From assembly GCF_002150735.1 (NCBI RefSeq), contig NZ_MUKA01000100.1:18460-82459 (forward strand): a stretch of DNA of 64,000 bases, written 5' to 3'. The notes under the pieces were generated by a model that did no database searches, was not told where the DNA came from, and saw only the letters and a list, made by a program, of their open reading frames with translations. The position numbers and the translations under genes are program-made. Below are positions 16,946-25,451 of this stretch, in pieces. This stretch comes from Streptomyces africanus (GTDB lineage: Bacteria > Actinomycetota > Actinomycetes > Streptomycetales > Streptomycetaceae). Numbering within the stretch: the first letter of the stretch is position 1; every line of letters starts with the position of its first letter.

Positions 16946-17605
16946 GTGCGGGTGCTGCTGGCCGAGGACGACGACGGCGTGGCGGGCGCGCTGACCGAGG
17001 CGCTGTACGACAACGGTCACCTGCCGGCCCATGTGCGGCGCGGTGAGGACGTGCTCGCCCGCCACCGGCAGGCGGACCTGCTGCTGCTCGACCTCGGCCT
17101 GCCCGACCTGGACGGCCTGGAGGTGCTGCGCAAGCTGCGCGCGGTCAGCGCCCTGCCGGTGGTGGTGCTCACCGCACGCGGCGACGAGCGGTCGGTGGTG
17201 CGCGGTCTGCGGCTGGGCGCCGACGACTATCTGGTCAAGCCGGTCCGGCTGGCCGAGCTGCTGGCCCGTATCGAGGCCGTCACCCGCCGCGCCACGGCAC
17301 CCGCCGCCCCGGCGCCGCGCACCGTCCGCGTCGCCGACGTCGAGGTCGACCTCGACGCGCGCCGGGTGACGGTCGGCGGCACGGAGGTGCGGCTGACCGC
17401 CAAGGAGTTCGAGGTCCTCGCCGCGCTGGCGGCCCGGGCCGGCACGGCGGTCAGCCGCCAGCAGCTGATGGACGAGGTGTGGGGCGACGCCTTCCTCGCC
17501 GTGTCCCGCTCGCTCGACGTGCACCTCACCCAGGTGCGGGCCAAGCTCGGCCGCCCCGAGGTGCTGACCACCATCCGCGGCTTCGGCTACCGCTTCGGCG
17601 ACTGA
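16946..17605 (+). CDS. OmpR-type response regulator
   Basis: A 219-residue protein with a receiver domain (acidic pocket EDDD at 7-10, phospho-acceptor Asp49 in LLLLDLGLPD, Lys in YLVKPVRLAEL) and an OmpR-like winged-helix DNA-binding domain ending in TTIRGFGYRFGD. GTG 16946 is 5 bases after AAGGAGG. It is paired with the sensor kinase 27 bases downstream and probably controls the upstream transporter and this set. Confidence 0.93.
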   Translation: MRVLLAEDDDGVAGALTEALYDNGHLPAHVRRGEDVLARHRQADLLLLDLGLPDLDGLEVLRKLRAVSALPVVVLTARGDERSVVRGLRLGADDYLVKPVRLAELLARIEAVTRRATAPAAPAPRTVRVADVEVDLDARRVTVGGTEVRLTAKEFEVLAALAARAGTAVSRQQLMDEVWGDAFLAVSRSLDVHLTQVRAKLGRPEVLTTIRGFGYRFGD

Positions 17606-17632
17606 GCCGGTCACAGACGGCAGGCCCTGTTC

Positions 17633-19024
17633 ATGCGCACCCGCGTCCTCACCGTGGTCCTGGCCTTCGTGGTCCTCGCCGTGGCCGGCTTCGCCGTACC
17701 GCTGCTGGCCGTCACCGCCGCGCAGCGCACCCAGCAGCTCGTCGCGGCGCGCACCGCCGACCTCGACCGCTTCGCCGGGCTGGCCGAGCAGGCCGCCGAG
17801 AGCGACGACACCGGCGCGCTCACGGCCGACGTGCGCCGCTACACCGAGCTGTACGGCGAGGCCGTCGTGGTCGTCGACGCCCGCCGTGCCCCGCTGGTGC
17901 AGACGGGCGGCCTGCGCGCAGCCGACCCGGGCGTCGCCCGGCTCGTCGACGCGGCGTTGCGCAACCAGCCCGTGTCGCCCGGGGGGACGCTGCGGCCCTG
18001 GTCGCGGGCCGACCGGCTGCTCGCCCGTCCCGTGGGCACCGGCACCAGGGTGTCCGGCGCCGTGGTGCTGCGGGCCTCGGTGCGGGCCGCCGCGGACGAC
18101 ATCGCCCTGCGGTGGGCGCTCGTGCTGGCAGGCGCCGGGCTGTTCGCCGTGGCCTGTGTGCTGCTCGCCCGCCGGGCCACGCAGTGGGTCGTACGGCCGC
18201 TGCACCGCCTCGACCGCGCGGTCGGCGCGCTGGCCGCCGGCCTGCCGCCCGAGCACGCGCGGGCCGGCGGCCCGCCGGAGCTGCGCCAGCTGGCCACCGG
18301 CTTCAACCGGATGGCCGACGCGGTCACCACCGCGCTGGAACAGCAGCGCCGGCTGGTCGCCGACACCTCGCACCAGCTGCGCAACCCCCTGGCCGCCCTG
18401 CGGCTGCGCATCGACTCGCTCCAGCCCCATCTGCGCACCTCCGCCACCCGCACCTACACCGGCGTGACCTCCGAACTCGAACGCATGGAGCACCTCCTCG
18501 ACGACCTGCTCACCCTGGCGAACGCCGAGCACCGCGCCGGTGAGCTGGCCGTCACGGACGCGGGGGAAGCGTGCTGCGACGCGACGGCGGTCGCCGCGGC
18601 CCAGGTCCGGTTGTGGCAGCCGGTGGCCGAACAGGCCGGAGTCCGCCTGGAGTTCGTCCCCGGCCCCGCCGTCCTCATGGCCTGCCCGGAGGGCGAGCTG
18701 GCCCAGGTGGCCGACATCCTCTTCGACAACGCGATCAAGTACGCGGGACGGGGTGCCCGCGTGGAGGCCCGCTGCTTCACCGACGGCGTGGACGCGGTGT
18801 GCGAGGTGCGGGACGACGGGCCGGGCCTGGACACCGGTGAACTCCCCCGCGCGGGCACCCGTTTCTGGCGCTCGGAACGGCACCGCGAGGTACGCGGCAG
18901 CGGCCTCGGCCTGGCGATCGCCGAGCGACTGGTGGCCGGTCACGCCGGACACGTGGAGTTCACGGCGGCCGAACCGCACGGCCTGCGCGTCCGGGTCGTC
19001 CTCCCGAAGGGACACACGGCATGA
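17633..19024 (+). CDS. Membrane sensor histidine kinase
   Basis: A 463-residue kinase. It has a transmembrane helix at residues ~5-25, an extracellular domain of about 130 residues, a second helix around 160-180, a HAMP-like region, the phospho-acceptor His247 in DTSHQLRNPLAAL, and a C-terminal ATPase with DNAIKYA, DDGPGLD and GSGLGLAI boxes. The architecture is like TctE-type carboxylate sensors. Its stop overlaps the start of the TAXI binding-protein gene (ATGA), which suggests the secreted binding protein presents the ligand to this sensor; that link is inference. Confidence 0.92.
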   Translation: MRTRVLTVVLAFVVLAVAGFAVPLLAVTAAQRTQQLVAARTADLDRFAGLAEQAAESDDTGALTADVRRYTELYGEAVVVVDARRAPLVQTGGLRAADPGVARLVDAALRNQPVSPGGTLRPWSRADRLLARPVGTGTRVSGAVVLRASVRAAADDIALRWALVLAGAGLFAVACVLLARRATQWVVRPLHRLDRAVGALAAGLPPEHARAGGPPELRQLATGFNRMADAVTTALEQQRRLVADTSHQLRNPLAALRLRIDSLQPHLRTSATRTYTGVTSELERMEHLLDDLLTLANAEHRAGELAVTDAGEACCDATAVAAAQVRLWQPVAEQAGVRLEFVPGPAVLMACPEGELAQVADILFDNAIKYAGRGARVEARCFTDGVDAVCEVRDDGPGLDTGELPRAGTRFWRSERHREVRGSGLGLAIAERLVAGHAGHVEFTAAEPHGLRVRVVLPKGHTA

Positions 19025-20025
19025 CCGGCCCCGCCCGCCCCCCGACCCGGCGCGCCGTCCTGCGTGTCGGCCTCGGCGCGGCCGGCGCCGGCCTGCTCGC
19101 GGGTTCCGCGGCGGCGGACGCGCGGCGCGCGGACAGCGGCCCGGATGGGGTTCTGAGGGTCGCGACCGGTGAAACGGACGGGTTCTACGCGGCCTTCGGC
19201 CGGCTGCTCGCGACCCAGGTCACGGCCGCCTACCCCCGGCTGTCCTGCGAGGTGGTCCACAGCGAGGGCAGCGTCGCCAACGTACGGCTGCTCCGGGCCC
19301 GCCGGGCCGACGTGGCCCTGGCCCTGTCGGACATCGCGTGGGCGGCGTACGGCGGCACCGCACCGTTCGGCCACCGCGTCCCGCTGCGCGCGATCGGCAG
19401 GGTCTACGAGAACTACGTCCAACTGGCCGTGCGCGCCGAGGCGCCCCTCCACAGCGTGTCCGACCTGGCGGGCCGCACCCTCTCGCTGGGCGCGCCCGCG
19501 TCCGGCGGTGCCGTGCTCGGCGACCGTCTGCTGCGGGCCGCGGGCCTGACCCCCGGCACCGACGTACAGGTCCGGCATCTGCTGATGCCCGAGGCGGCCC
19601 GCGCGATGCGGGCCGGCACGATCGACGCCCTGCTGGTCGCGGGGGGTGTGCCGCTCCCCGTGCTCTCCGGGCTCGACACCCGCCCGGGCATCCGTCTGCT
19701 CCCCCTGTCCGGCCTGCTGCCGCGGCTGCGCGCCGGCCTCGGCCCGGAAGGGTCGGGCCTGGAGGCGGTGACGGTGCCGGCCGGGGCCTACCGGGGGACC
19801 CCCGAGGTCCGCACCATCGGCGTCGCCAACCTGCTGCTGTGCCGGCCCGGCCTCCCCGACCCCGTCGCCGCCGCCCTCACCCACGTCCTGGTCCGCCGGG
19901 CCACCCGCCTCGTCCCCGCCCCGGCCCTCGGCACCCAGTTCCTCGACGCCCGCAGCCTGATCTCCACCGGCGCCGTCCCCCTGCATCCAGGGGCGGTCGC
20001 CGCCTATCGCGAACTGCACGGCTAG
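19021..20025 (+). CDS. TAXI-family periplasmic-type solute-binding protein, Tat-exported
   Basis: A 334-residue protein with a twin-arginine signal (TRRAVLRVGLGAAGAGLLAG) and the TAXI core: LRVATGETDGFYAAFGRLLA near residue 45 and repeated GRTLSLGAPASGG and DALLVAGGVP segments. TAXI proteins bind carboxylates for TRAP transporters, but no TRAP membrane subunits are nearby. Here the gene overlaps a sensor kinase and shares an operon with an MHS transporter, so it may serve as a sensing accessory. There is no lipobox Cys after the signal, so it may be freely secreted or anchored by other means. Confidence 0.85.
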   Translation: MTGPARPPTRRAVLRVGLGAAGAGLLAGSAAADARRADSGPDGVLRVATGETDGFYAAFGRLLATQVTAAYPRLSCEVVHSEGSVANVRLLRARRADVALALSDIAWAAYGGTAPFGHRVPLRAIGRVYENYVQLAVRAEAPLHSVSDLAGRTLSLGAPASGGAVLGDRLLRAAGLTPGTDVQVRHLLMPEAARAMRAGTIDALLVAGGVPLPVLSGLDTRPGIRLLPLSGLLPRLRAGLGPEGSGLEAVTVPAGAYRGTPEVRTIGVANLLLCRPGLPDPVAAALTHVLVRRATRLVPAPALGTQFLDARSLISTGAVPLHPGAVAAYRELHG

Positions 20026-20044
20026 CGACGCTAGGATCATGGTC

Positions 20045-20989
20045 ATGGCCCTGACCATGAACGACCTCGACCGGTTCGAGGCAGCCAGGCCCCGCCTGGA
20101 GGCCATCGCCTACCGTCTCCTGGGTTCCGCGAGCGAGGCCGAGGACGCCGTGCAGGAGACCTTCCTGCGCTGGCAGGCCACCGACGTCGACCGCATCGAG
20201 GTCCCCGAGGCCTGGCTGACGAAGGTGCTCACCAACCTGTGCCTCAACCAGCTCACCTCGGCCCGCGCGCGCCGCGAGACCTACGTGGGCCAGTGGCTGC
20301 CCGAGCCGGTGCTCGCCGGGGACCCGATGCTGGGCCCGGCCGACACCGCCGAACAGCGCGAATCGGTCTCGTACGCGGTCCTCGCCCTGCTGGAGCGCCT
20401 CTCCCTCAACGAGCGGGCGGTGTACGTCCTGCGGGAGGCGTTCGACTACCCGCACCGGGAGATCGCCGAGATCCTCGACATCACCGAGGCCGCCAGTCAG
20501 CAGATCCTCCACCGCGCCAAGAAGCACGTCGCGGACGGCAGGGCCCGCACCGAGGTCGACGAGGCCGCCGCCCGGCGGATCGTCGACGAGTTCCTCGCGG
20601 CCGCCACCAGCGGCCGGACCGAGCCGCTCGTGCGGCTGCTCACCCAGGACGCCATCGCGGTCGGCGACGGCGGCGGGAAGGTCCCGGCCCGCGCCAAGGC
20701 GTTCGAGGGTGCCCTCGCCGTCGCGAAGTTCATGCGGGGCCTGTTCAAGCCCGGCAAGGCCAAGCGCGACCTGGTCGGCGGCTCGCCCGACGTCTACGCC
20801 ACGACCGCCAACGGCGGCCCCGCCCTCGTCGTGGTCCTCGACGGCCGGGTCATCGGCGTCATGTGCCTGGAGATCACCGCCGAGGGCATCGCCGCGTTCC
20901 GCAACCAGGTCAACCCCGACAAGCTCGAACGCGCGACCAGGCGGTGGGCGGCCTCCGACCACGGCGATCCCCTGCTCACGGTCTTCTGA
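20045..20989 (+). CDS. ECF41/SigJ-like RNA polymerase sigma factor with SnoaL-like C-terminal domain
   Basis: About 314 residues. Region 2 (RLEAIAYRLLGSASEAEDAVQETFLRW) and region 4 (LSLNERAVYVLREAFDYPHREIAEILDITEAASQQILHRAKK) are typical of ECF sigma factors. They are followed by ~110 residues of a SnoaL/NTF2-like fold that in the ECF41 group controls activity in place of an anti-sigma factor. ATG 20045 lies 8 bases after AGGA; ATG 20039 is too close. The downstream FAD oxidoreductase is the usual kind of target gene. Confidence 0.9.
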   Translation: MALTMNDLDRFEAARPRLEAIAYRLLGSASEAEDAVQETFLRWQATDVDRIEVPEAWLTKVLTNLCLNQLTSARARRETYVGQWLPEPVLAGDPMLGPADTAEQRESVSYAVLALLERLSLNERAVYVLREAFDYPHREIAEILDITEAASQQILHRAKKHVADGRARTEVDEAAARRIVDEFLAAATSGRTEPLVRLLTQDAIAVGDGGGKVPARAKAFEGALAVAKFMRGLFKPGKAKRDLVGGSPDVYATTANGGPALVVVLDGRVIGVMCLEITAEGIAAFRNQVNPDKLERATRRWAASDHGDPLLTVF

Positions 20990-21030
20990 CCCCGGCCGAC
21001 CATGATGTGACGTGCTTCACACCTCCTTCC

Positions 21031-21056
21031 TGTCAGGAAACGGCGGGCTGCCCGGT
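21031..21056 (+). promoter_or_regulatory. Possible ECF41-type promoter of the oxidoreductase gene
   Basis: TGTCAGG (21031-21037) resembles the TGTCACA -35 box of ECF41 promoters, followed after 15 bases by CGGT in the place of the CGTC -10 box. The match is partial and the position, about 40 bases before the gene, is suitable. Confidence 0.3.
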
Positions 21057-21094
21057 TCAGGGGGCGAGTCCCGCTCAAAGACAGGAGTCCGGAA

Positions 21095-22306
21095 ATGCAG
21101 CACCGCATCGTCGTCCTCGGAGCCGGCTACGCCGGAGCCATCGCCGCCGGCCGCCTCGCCAGGCGGCTGCACCGTGAAGACGTCGCCATCACCCTCGTCA
21201 ACGCCGAGCCCGACTTCGTCGAGCGGGTCCGGATGCACCAGCTCGGGGCCGGCCAGGACCTCCGTCCCCGGCCCCTGGGCGAGATGTTCGCGGGCACCGG
21301 CGTCGCGCTGAAGATCGCGAAGGTCACCGGCGTCGACGTCGACCGCAAGGCCGTGGCCGTCGTCGACGCGAGCGGCCCCGGCGAGCCGGAGGCCGGGGAG
21401 CTGGAGTACGACACCCTCGTGTATGCCCTCGGCAGCGGCTGGAACGACCAGGGCGTCCCCGGCGCCGCCGAGCACGCCCACCAGATCGCCGGCCGGCCCG
21501 GCGCACTGCGGCTGCGCGAGCGCCTGGCCCGCCTGGACGCCGGAACGTCCGTGGTCGTGGTCGGCGGCGGACTCACGGGCCTGGAGGCCGCGACCGAGAT
21601 CGCCGAGGCCCGCCCGGACCTCGACGTCGCCCTCGCGGCGCGCGGCGAGCTCGGTGACTGGCTCTCGCCCAAGGGCCGCCGGCACCTGCGGAAGGTCTTC
21701 GACAAGCTCGGCATCACCGTCCACGAGCACGCCCTGGTGACCGGTGTCGAGGCCGACCGGGTCGGTACCGCCGGCGGCGAGACGATCCCCGCCGCGGTCA
21801 CCGTGTGGACCACCGGCTTCGCCGTCCACCCGATCGCGCGGGCCACCACCCTGGACGTCACCGACACCGGCCGGATCGTGGTCGACGGGACCATGCGCTC
21901 GGTCTCGCACCCGGACGTGTACGCCATCGGCGACGCGGCCCTGGCCATGGGCCCGGGCGACAAGCCGCTGCGGATGTCGTGCGCCTCCGGCACGCCCATG
22001 GCGTGGCAGGCGGCCGACGCCATCGCGGCCCGCCTGACCGGCGGGAAGCTCCCGAACGTGCCGCTGCGTTACTTCAACCAGTGCATCTCGCTGGGCCGCG
22101 GGGACGGCCTGATCCAGTACGTCACCGCCGACGACCGCTCCGTCCGCGCGGCCCTGACGGGCCGGCTCGCCGCCGTCTACAAGGAACTGGTCTGCAAGGG
22201 CGCGGTCTGGGGCGTCGCCAACCCGATGCTCGGCCTGCCGGCCCGCCGCCGTCACGTCGTGCGGCAGCCGGCCCGGGCGGGCTCGCCGGTCGGCACGGCG
22301 GCCTGA
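21095..22306 (+). CDS. FAD-dependent pyridine nucleotide oxidoreductase (NDH-2-like)
   Basis: A 403-residue flavoprotein with an N-terminal FAD-binding motif (VVLGAGYAGAIAAGRLAR), an internal NAD(P)-binding motif (VVVVGGGLTGLEAATEIAE near residue 150) and the late FAD segment VYAIGDAAL. The order and length match NADH dehydrogenase-like or disulphide-independent oxidoreductases. It sits 105 bases behind an ECF41-like sigma factor on the same strand, the usual partner arrangement for that sigma group. Its electron acceptor is not predictable. It has no membrane helix. Confidence 0.85.
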   Translation: MQHRIVVLGAGYAGAIAAGRLARRLHREDVAITLVNAEPDFVERVRMHQLGAGQDLRPRPLGEMFAGTGVALKIAKVTGVDVDRKAVAVVDASGPGEPEAGELEYDTLVYALGSGWNDQGVPGAAEHAHQIAGRPGALRLRERLARLDAGTSVVVVGGGLTGLEAATEIAEARPDLDVALAARGELGDWLSPKGRRHLRKVFDKLGITVHEHALVTGVEADRVGTAGGETIPAAVTVWTTGFAVHPIARATTLDVTDTGRIVVDGTMRSVSHPDVYAIGDAALAMGPGDKPLRMSCASGTPMAWQAADAIAARLTGGKLPNVPLRYFNQCISLGRGDGLIQYVTADDRSVRAALTGRLAAVYKELVCKGAVWGVANPMLGLPARRRHVVRQPARAGSPVGTAA

Positions 22307-22383
22307 CGGCGCGGCGACGTCGTACGCCACGCTCGGGGTGTCGTGTTCGTTCCCCGCGGCCACGGGCTGACGAGGCGGTTTCC

Positions 22384-23607
22384 TCAGCCGCGCATCCCGA
22401 ACAGGAAACGCGTCACCCGCGTCCTGCGCACCAGCAGCTCGTACGCCGCGAGCGTCAGGGCGAGGGAGATCGTCACCAGCACCACGTACTCGACCGGAAT
22501 CGGCGCCGCCCAGCCCACCACGAAGTAGGCGACGGCGACGACGATCGGCTGGTGGAGGACGTACAGCGGAAGGACGGCGGCGGCGAGGTACCCGTACACG
22601 CGCTGACGCCTCGTCGGAGGAGTCGGAGCCGCCGGGGGCCGGGGCCCCTGGCGTGGCTGTCGGCGGGGGCGGTCGAGGAGGCCCGGGATGGCGACCACCA
22701 GGCACCAGCCCGCCGCCCCGAACAGGGCCCGGGAGGCGACGGCCAGGGGGGTCGCCTCCGTGAAGGGGTCGTCGGCCGTGGTGAAGCCCGGGGCGGCAGC
22801 CGTGAAAAGGAGGGCGCCGAGGCAGGCCGCGGAGCGTGCGTCACGGCGCATGACGGTGCGGAAGCGAGGGTCGGTGGCGAGAGTGAAGCCGGCGGCGAAG
22901 AAGAGGAGGTACGACCAGCGGTGCCAGCCCGCGTAGTCCTCCTCCATGCCGGCGAAGGCGCAGATCGCGGCGAAGGCGAGGGCCGGGAGCAGTACGACGC
23001 CGCGCCGGCGCAGGGTCACGGCCGCCACGCGGTCGGCGAGCCGGCGGAAGGGCTCGTGGGGCAGGAAACGGTGGAGGGGCGCCAGCATCAGGGAGAACGT
23101 CAGCAGCAGTACGACGAACCAGAGATGACCGGTCTCGAAGTGCTCCCCCTGGACGAGGAAGGGCAGTTCGTCGAACTCCACGTGCACGTCGAAGAAGCGG
23201 GGCAGGAAGTGGAGGTACGACTCGTCGTAGTCCGGGTCGGACGAGCGCAGCCGCAGCCACTGCGGGAGGGGGTTCAGCAGGAGGGTCCCGAGGAGCAGCG
23301 GGATGCCCAGCCGAAGCAGGCGCTCTGCGGCGAAGGTGCCCGCGCCACGGCGTTGCAGCGAGTGCCGGGCACCCAGGCCGGAGATCAGGAACAGCAGCGG
23401 CATCGCCCAGACGACCCCGAATCCGGCGATGACGGTGATGACTTCGGTGGTCTCGGCGTTCCTGACGTAGAAGTCGCCCTCGGTCGCGAACACCAGCGCC
23501 GAGTGGAAGAAGACCAGCCCGATGACCACCACCATCCGCATTACGTCCAGCTCCGGACGCCGCCCCTGCGGTAACCCCGCCTGTGGTGACTCCGTACGCG
23601 TCGCCAT
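22384..23607 (-). CDS. Membrane acyltransferase, acyltransferase-3 family
   Basis: A 407-residue integral membrane protein with about ten hydrophobic helices. It starts after RRPELDVMRMVVVIGLVFFHSALVF, where the family's catalytic His is the one in FFHS, and has the later LFLISGLGARHSL and FVVLLLTFSLML segments of acyltransferase-3 enzymes, which move acyl groups onto sugars or other carriers at the membrane. Start ATG 23607 follows GGGGAGGG; a longer frame from 23730 begins with an unrelated Arg/Pro-rich stretch. Codon 12 is TTA (23572-23574), so its translation may need the bldA tRNA. Confidence 0.85.
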   Translation of the reverse strand: MATRTESPQAGLPQGRRPELDVMRMVVVIGLVFFHSALVFATEGDFYVRNAETTEVITVIAGFGVVWAMPLLFLISGLGARHSLQRRGAGTFAAERLLRLGIPLLLGTLLLNPLPQWLRLRSSDPDYDESYLHFLPRFFDVHVEFDELPFLVQGEHFETGHLWFVVLLLTFSLMLAPLHRFLPHEPFRRLADRVAAVTLRRRGVVLLPALAFAAICAFAGMEEDYAGWHRWSYLLFFAAGFTLATDPRFRTVMRRDARSAACLGALLFTAAAPGFTTADDPFTEATPLAVASRALFGAAGWCLVVAIPGLLDRPRRQPRQGPRPPAAPTPPTRRQRVYGYLAAAVLPLYVLHQPIVVAVAYFVVGWAAPIPVEYVVLVTISLALTLAAYELLVRRTRVTRFLFGMRG

Positions 23608-23726
23608 GCCGCGCCCTCCCCCGATTCGCGTGCGTTCCCACAGTGTTGGGCGGCCGGCCGTCGAGGGCCATACCCGCGGCCGAAGACGTGGTGCGACTCG
23701 GCGCGAGCGCCATCCGTCCGGGGTGC

Positions 23727-24201
23727 TCACGCTGCGGTCAACTGTTCGACGGCATCCCAGAGTTCGCCGTCGCGCCGCGGGTCGCAGGACTCCTCGGACC
23801 AGGGGTCCACACGGTTGCGGTCGGCGCAGGAGCCGGCCGGCGCCCCGGTCGTGCCCAGGACGACGTCGGCGAGGCAGCGGCCCGCGGCGTTGCGGCCGGT
23901 GGCGAACGGGGTGAGGGCCATCAGCGGCAGGATGCGCCGCATGGCGAAGCGGGAGACGGGGCCGGCGTTGCGGGCGAGGCCGGTGCCGGGGACTTCCAGG
24001 CCCCGCCGTGCACCATGCCCAGGTTGTGCCTGAAGTCGCCGAAGTGCGTGTCGCCGGCGGTGATCACGATCCGGGCGGTGGCGGCGGTTCCACGGGCGAC
24101 CACGTGGAGGTGTGTGTCCGGCGACCGGCGCAGGATGTGCCCCACGGCGACGCGAACGATCCCACGGCGCTCGCGCCCGTCATCACGATGGTGCGCCGCA
24201 C
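23727..24201 (-). pseudogene. Decayed short-chain dehydrogenase gene, at least two frameshifts
   Basis: Three reading frames in sequence give pieces of one SDR. GTG 24201 starts VRRTIVMTGASAVGS, the nucleotide-binding start. A second frame continues with RVAVGHILRRSPDTHLHVVARG. A third frame ends with a C-terminal SDR-like block, DPWSEESCDPRRDGELWDAV, and a stop at 23727. The middle of the gene (YxxxK region) is largely missing, so an internal deletion is likely as well. It is an obvious remnant in an otherwise gene-free ~920-base stretch. The family is that of retinol dehydrogenase-like SDRs. Confidence 0.7.
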
Positions 24202-24469
24202 GTTCTCCGGTCAGCCGTGAGTGCCCCGGCGGTGCCCCGGCTCGGGCGCCTCGCTCCACGCTCGCCGGGTGCGCCGCCGCCGGCCAGCGACGTCCCCGTC
24301 ACCAGGACTGGCAGTACCCAGGCCTTTGCCGGCGCCGCGCGGCGAGAACGACCGTTCCGGCTGGTCGTCCGCTCGCGGCCTTTCCCGTGCCGCACCCCAC
24401 GTTTCCCGGATCCTTCCCGAATCACCGGACGCGACCACTTGCCCTCGACCGACGATGCCCGTATGGTCG
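24202..24469. other. Gene-free stretch upstream of the SDR pair
   Basis: Between the pseudogene start and the repeats ahead of the first SDR gene I see no coding region with convincing codon bias or a ribosome site and no RNA gene. It may be decayed sequence linked to the pseudogene. Confidence 0.4.
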
Positions 24470-24498
24470 TACGAACGTAAGACATACGAACGTAAGAC
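24470..24498 (+). promoter_or_regulatory. Tandem 14-mer operator-like repeats upstream of the first SDR
   Basis: TACGAACGTAAGAC occurs twice with a period of 15 (24470-24483 and 24485-24498), about 35 bases before the gene. A related 20-base block (24476-24495, CGTAAGACATACGAACGTAA) recurs at 25411-25430 ahead of the second SDR with 17 of 20 bases identical, so both genes are likely bound by the same regulator. Confidence 0.55.
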
Positions 24499-24532
24499 TT
24501 ATGGATGTATGCCAATACCAAGGGAGACCGTG

Positions 24533-25348
24533 ATGGCGACAACTCAGCCGGTGGCACTCGTGACGGGTGCCTCCACCGGTATCGGAAAGGCGGCCGCCCT
24601 CGCGCTCGCCGCAGCGGGGTTCGAGACGGTGGGAACGAGCCGGAAGACGTCGGGAGCCGACCGGCGCGACGGCGTGACGTTCCTCGCCCTCGACGTGGGC
24701 AGTGACGATTCGGTCGCTGCCGCGGTCGAGCAGGTGATCGAGCGGTTCGGGCGGATCGACGTCCTGGTCAACAACGCGGGCATCGGCTCCTCGGGCGCCG
24801 CCGAGGAAAACTCTCTCGCGCAGGCCCAGCGCCTCTTCAACATCAACGTCTTCGGTGTGATGCGCATGACCAAGGCCGTTCTCCCGCACATGCGCGCCCA
24901 GGGAAGCGGGCGCATCATCAACATCTCGTCCGTCCTCGGGTTCCTCCCCGCGCCCTACATGGCCACCTACTCGGCGTCCAAGCATGCGCTGGAGGGGTAC
25001 ACCGAGTCCCTGGACCACGAGATCCGCGAACACGGGGTCCGGGCCCTGATCGTCCAGCCGGGCGGTACCAAATCCTCGTTCGAGGCGAACACCGTCGAGC
25101 CCGACATGCCCATGCAGATCTACGCGGAGCAGCGGCGCATCGCCGACAAGCTGGCGTTGGCGGTCAACGAGGGCGGCGACGACCCCGCCACCGTCGCGAA
25201 GGCGATCGTCGCGGCCGCCACCGACTCCAAGCCGAAGGTGCGGTACACCGCCGGCCGGAGCGCCCGGCTCCTCAGCGCGGCGCACCGAATCCTTCCCGCC
25301 GGGGTCTTCGACGGACAGGTCCGCAAGACCAACAAGCTCGCCGGCTGA
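24533..25348 (+). CDS. Short-chain dehydrogenase/reductase, paralogue 1
   Basis: A 271-residue classical SDR: cofactor motif TGASTGIGKAAALALAAAG near residue 10, NNAGIGSSG, the catalytic Ser of INISSVLG and YxxxK in YSASKHALEGY, followed by the PGG segment. ATG 24533 follows AGGGAG. It is a close paralogue of the next SDR (same length, same start MATxxPVALVTGAS). Some 104 bases of non-coding DNA with a shared operator-like motif separate the two. Substrate unknown. Confidence 0.9.
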   Translation: MATTQPVALVTGASTGIGKAAALALAAAGFETVGTSRKTSGADRRDGVTFLALDVGSDDSVAAAVEQVIERFGRIDVLVNNAGIGSSGAAEENSLAQAQRLFNINVFGVMRMTKAVLPHMRAQGSGRIINISSVLGFLPAPYMATYSASKHALEGYTESLDHEIREHGVRALIVQPGGTKSSFEANTVEPDMPMQIYAEQRRIADKLALAVNEGGDDPATVAKAIVAAATDSKPKVRYTAGRSARLLSAAHRILPAGVFDGQVRKTNKLAG

Positions 25349-25410
25349 GCTCTGCAGACGATGAACCGGGTCGGGGGTTCCCGTCGCCCCAGCCACATTT
25401 CCCGACCTCA

Positions 25411-25430
25411 CGCAAGACATACGGACGTAC
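25411..25430 (+). promoter_or_regulatory. Operator-like 20-mer upstream of the second SDR
   Basis: CGCAAGACATACGGACGTAC matches the block ahead of the first SDR at 17 of 20 positions and lies 21 bases before the gene. It is a probable binding site of the TetR regulator encoded downstream. Confidence 0.5.
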
Positions 25431-25451
25431 TTCAAAACCAAGGAGACCGTG

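Noticed and set aside
15893..19015. A 1040-residue open frame on the minus strand
   Set aside because: It lies opposite a transporter, response regulator and sensor kinase with clear motifs. The translation is rich in Gly/Arg/Gln/His without a recognisable domain, as expected for a GC-rich shadow frame.
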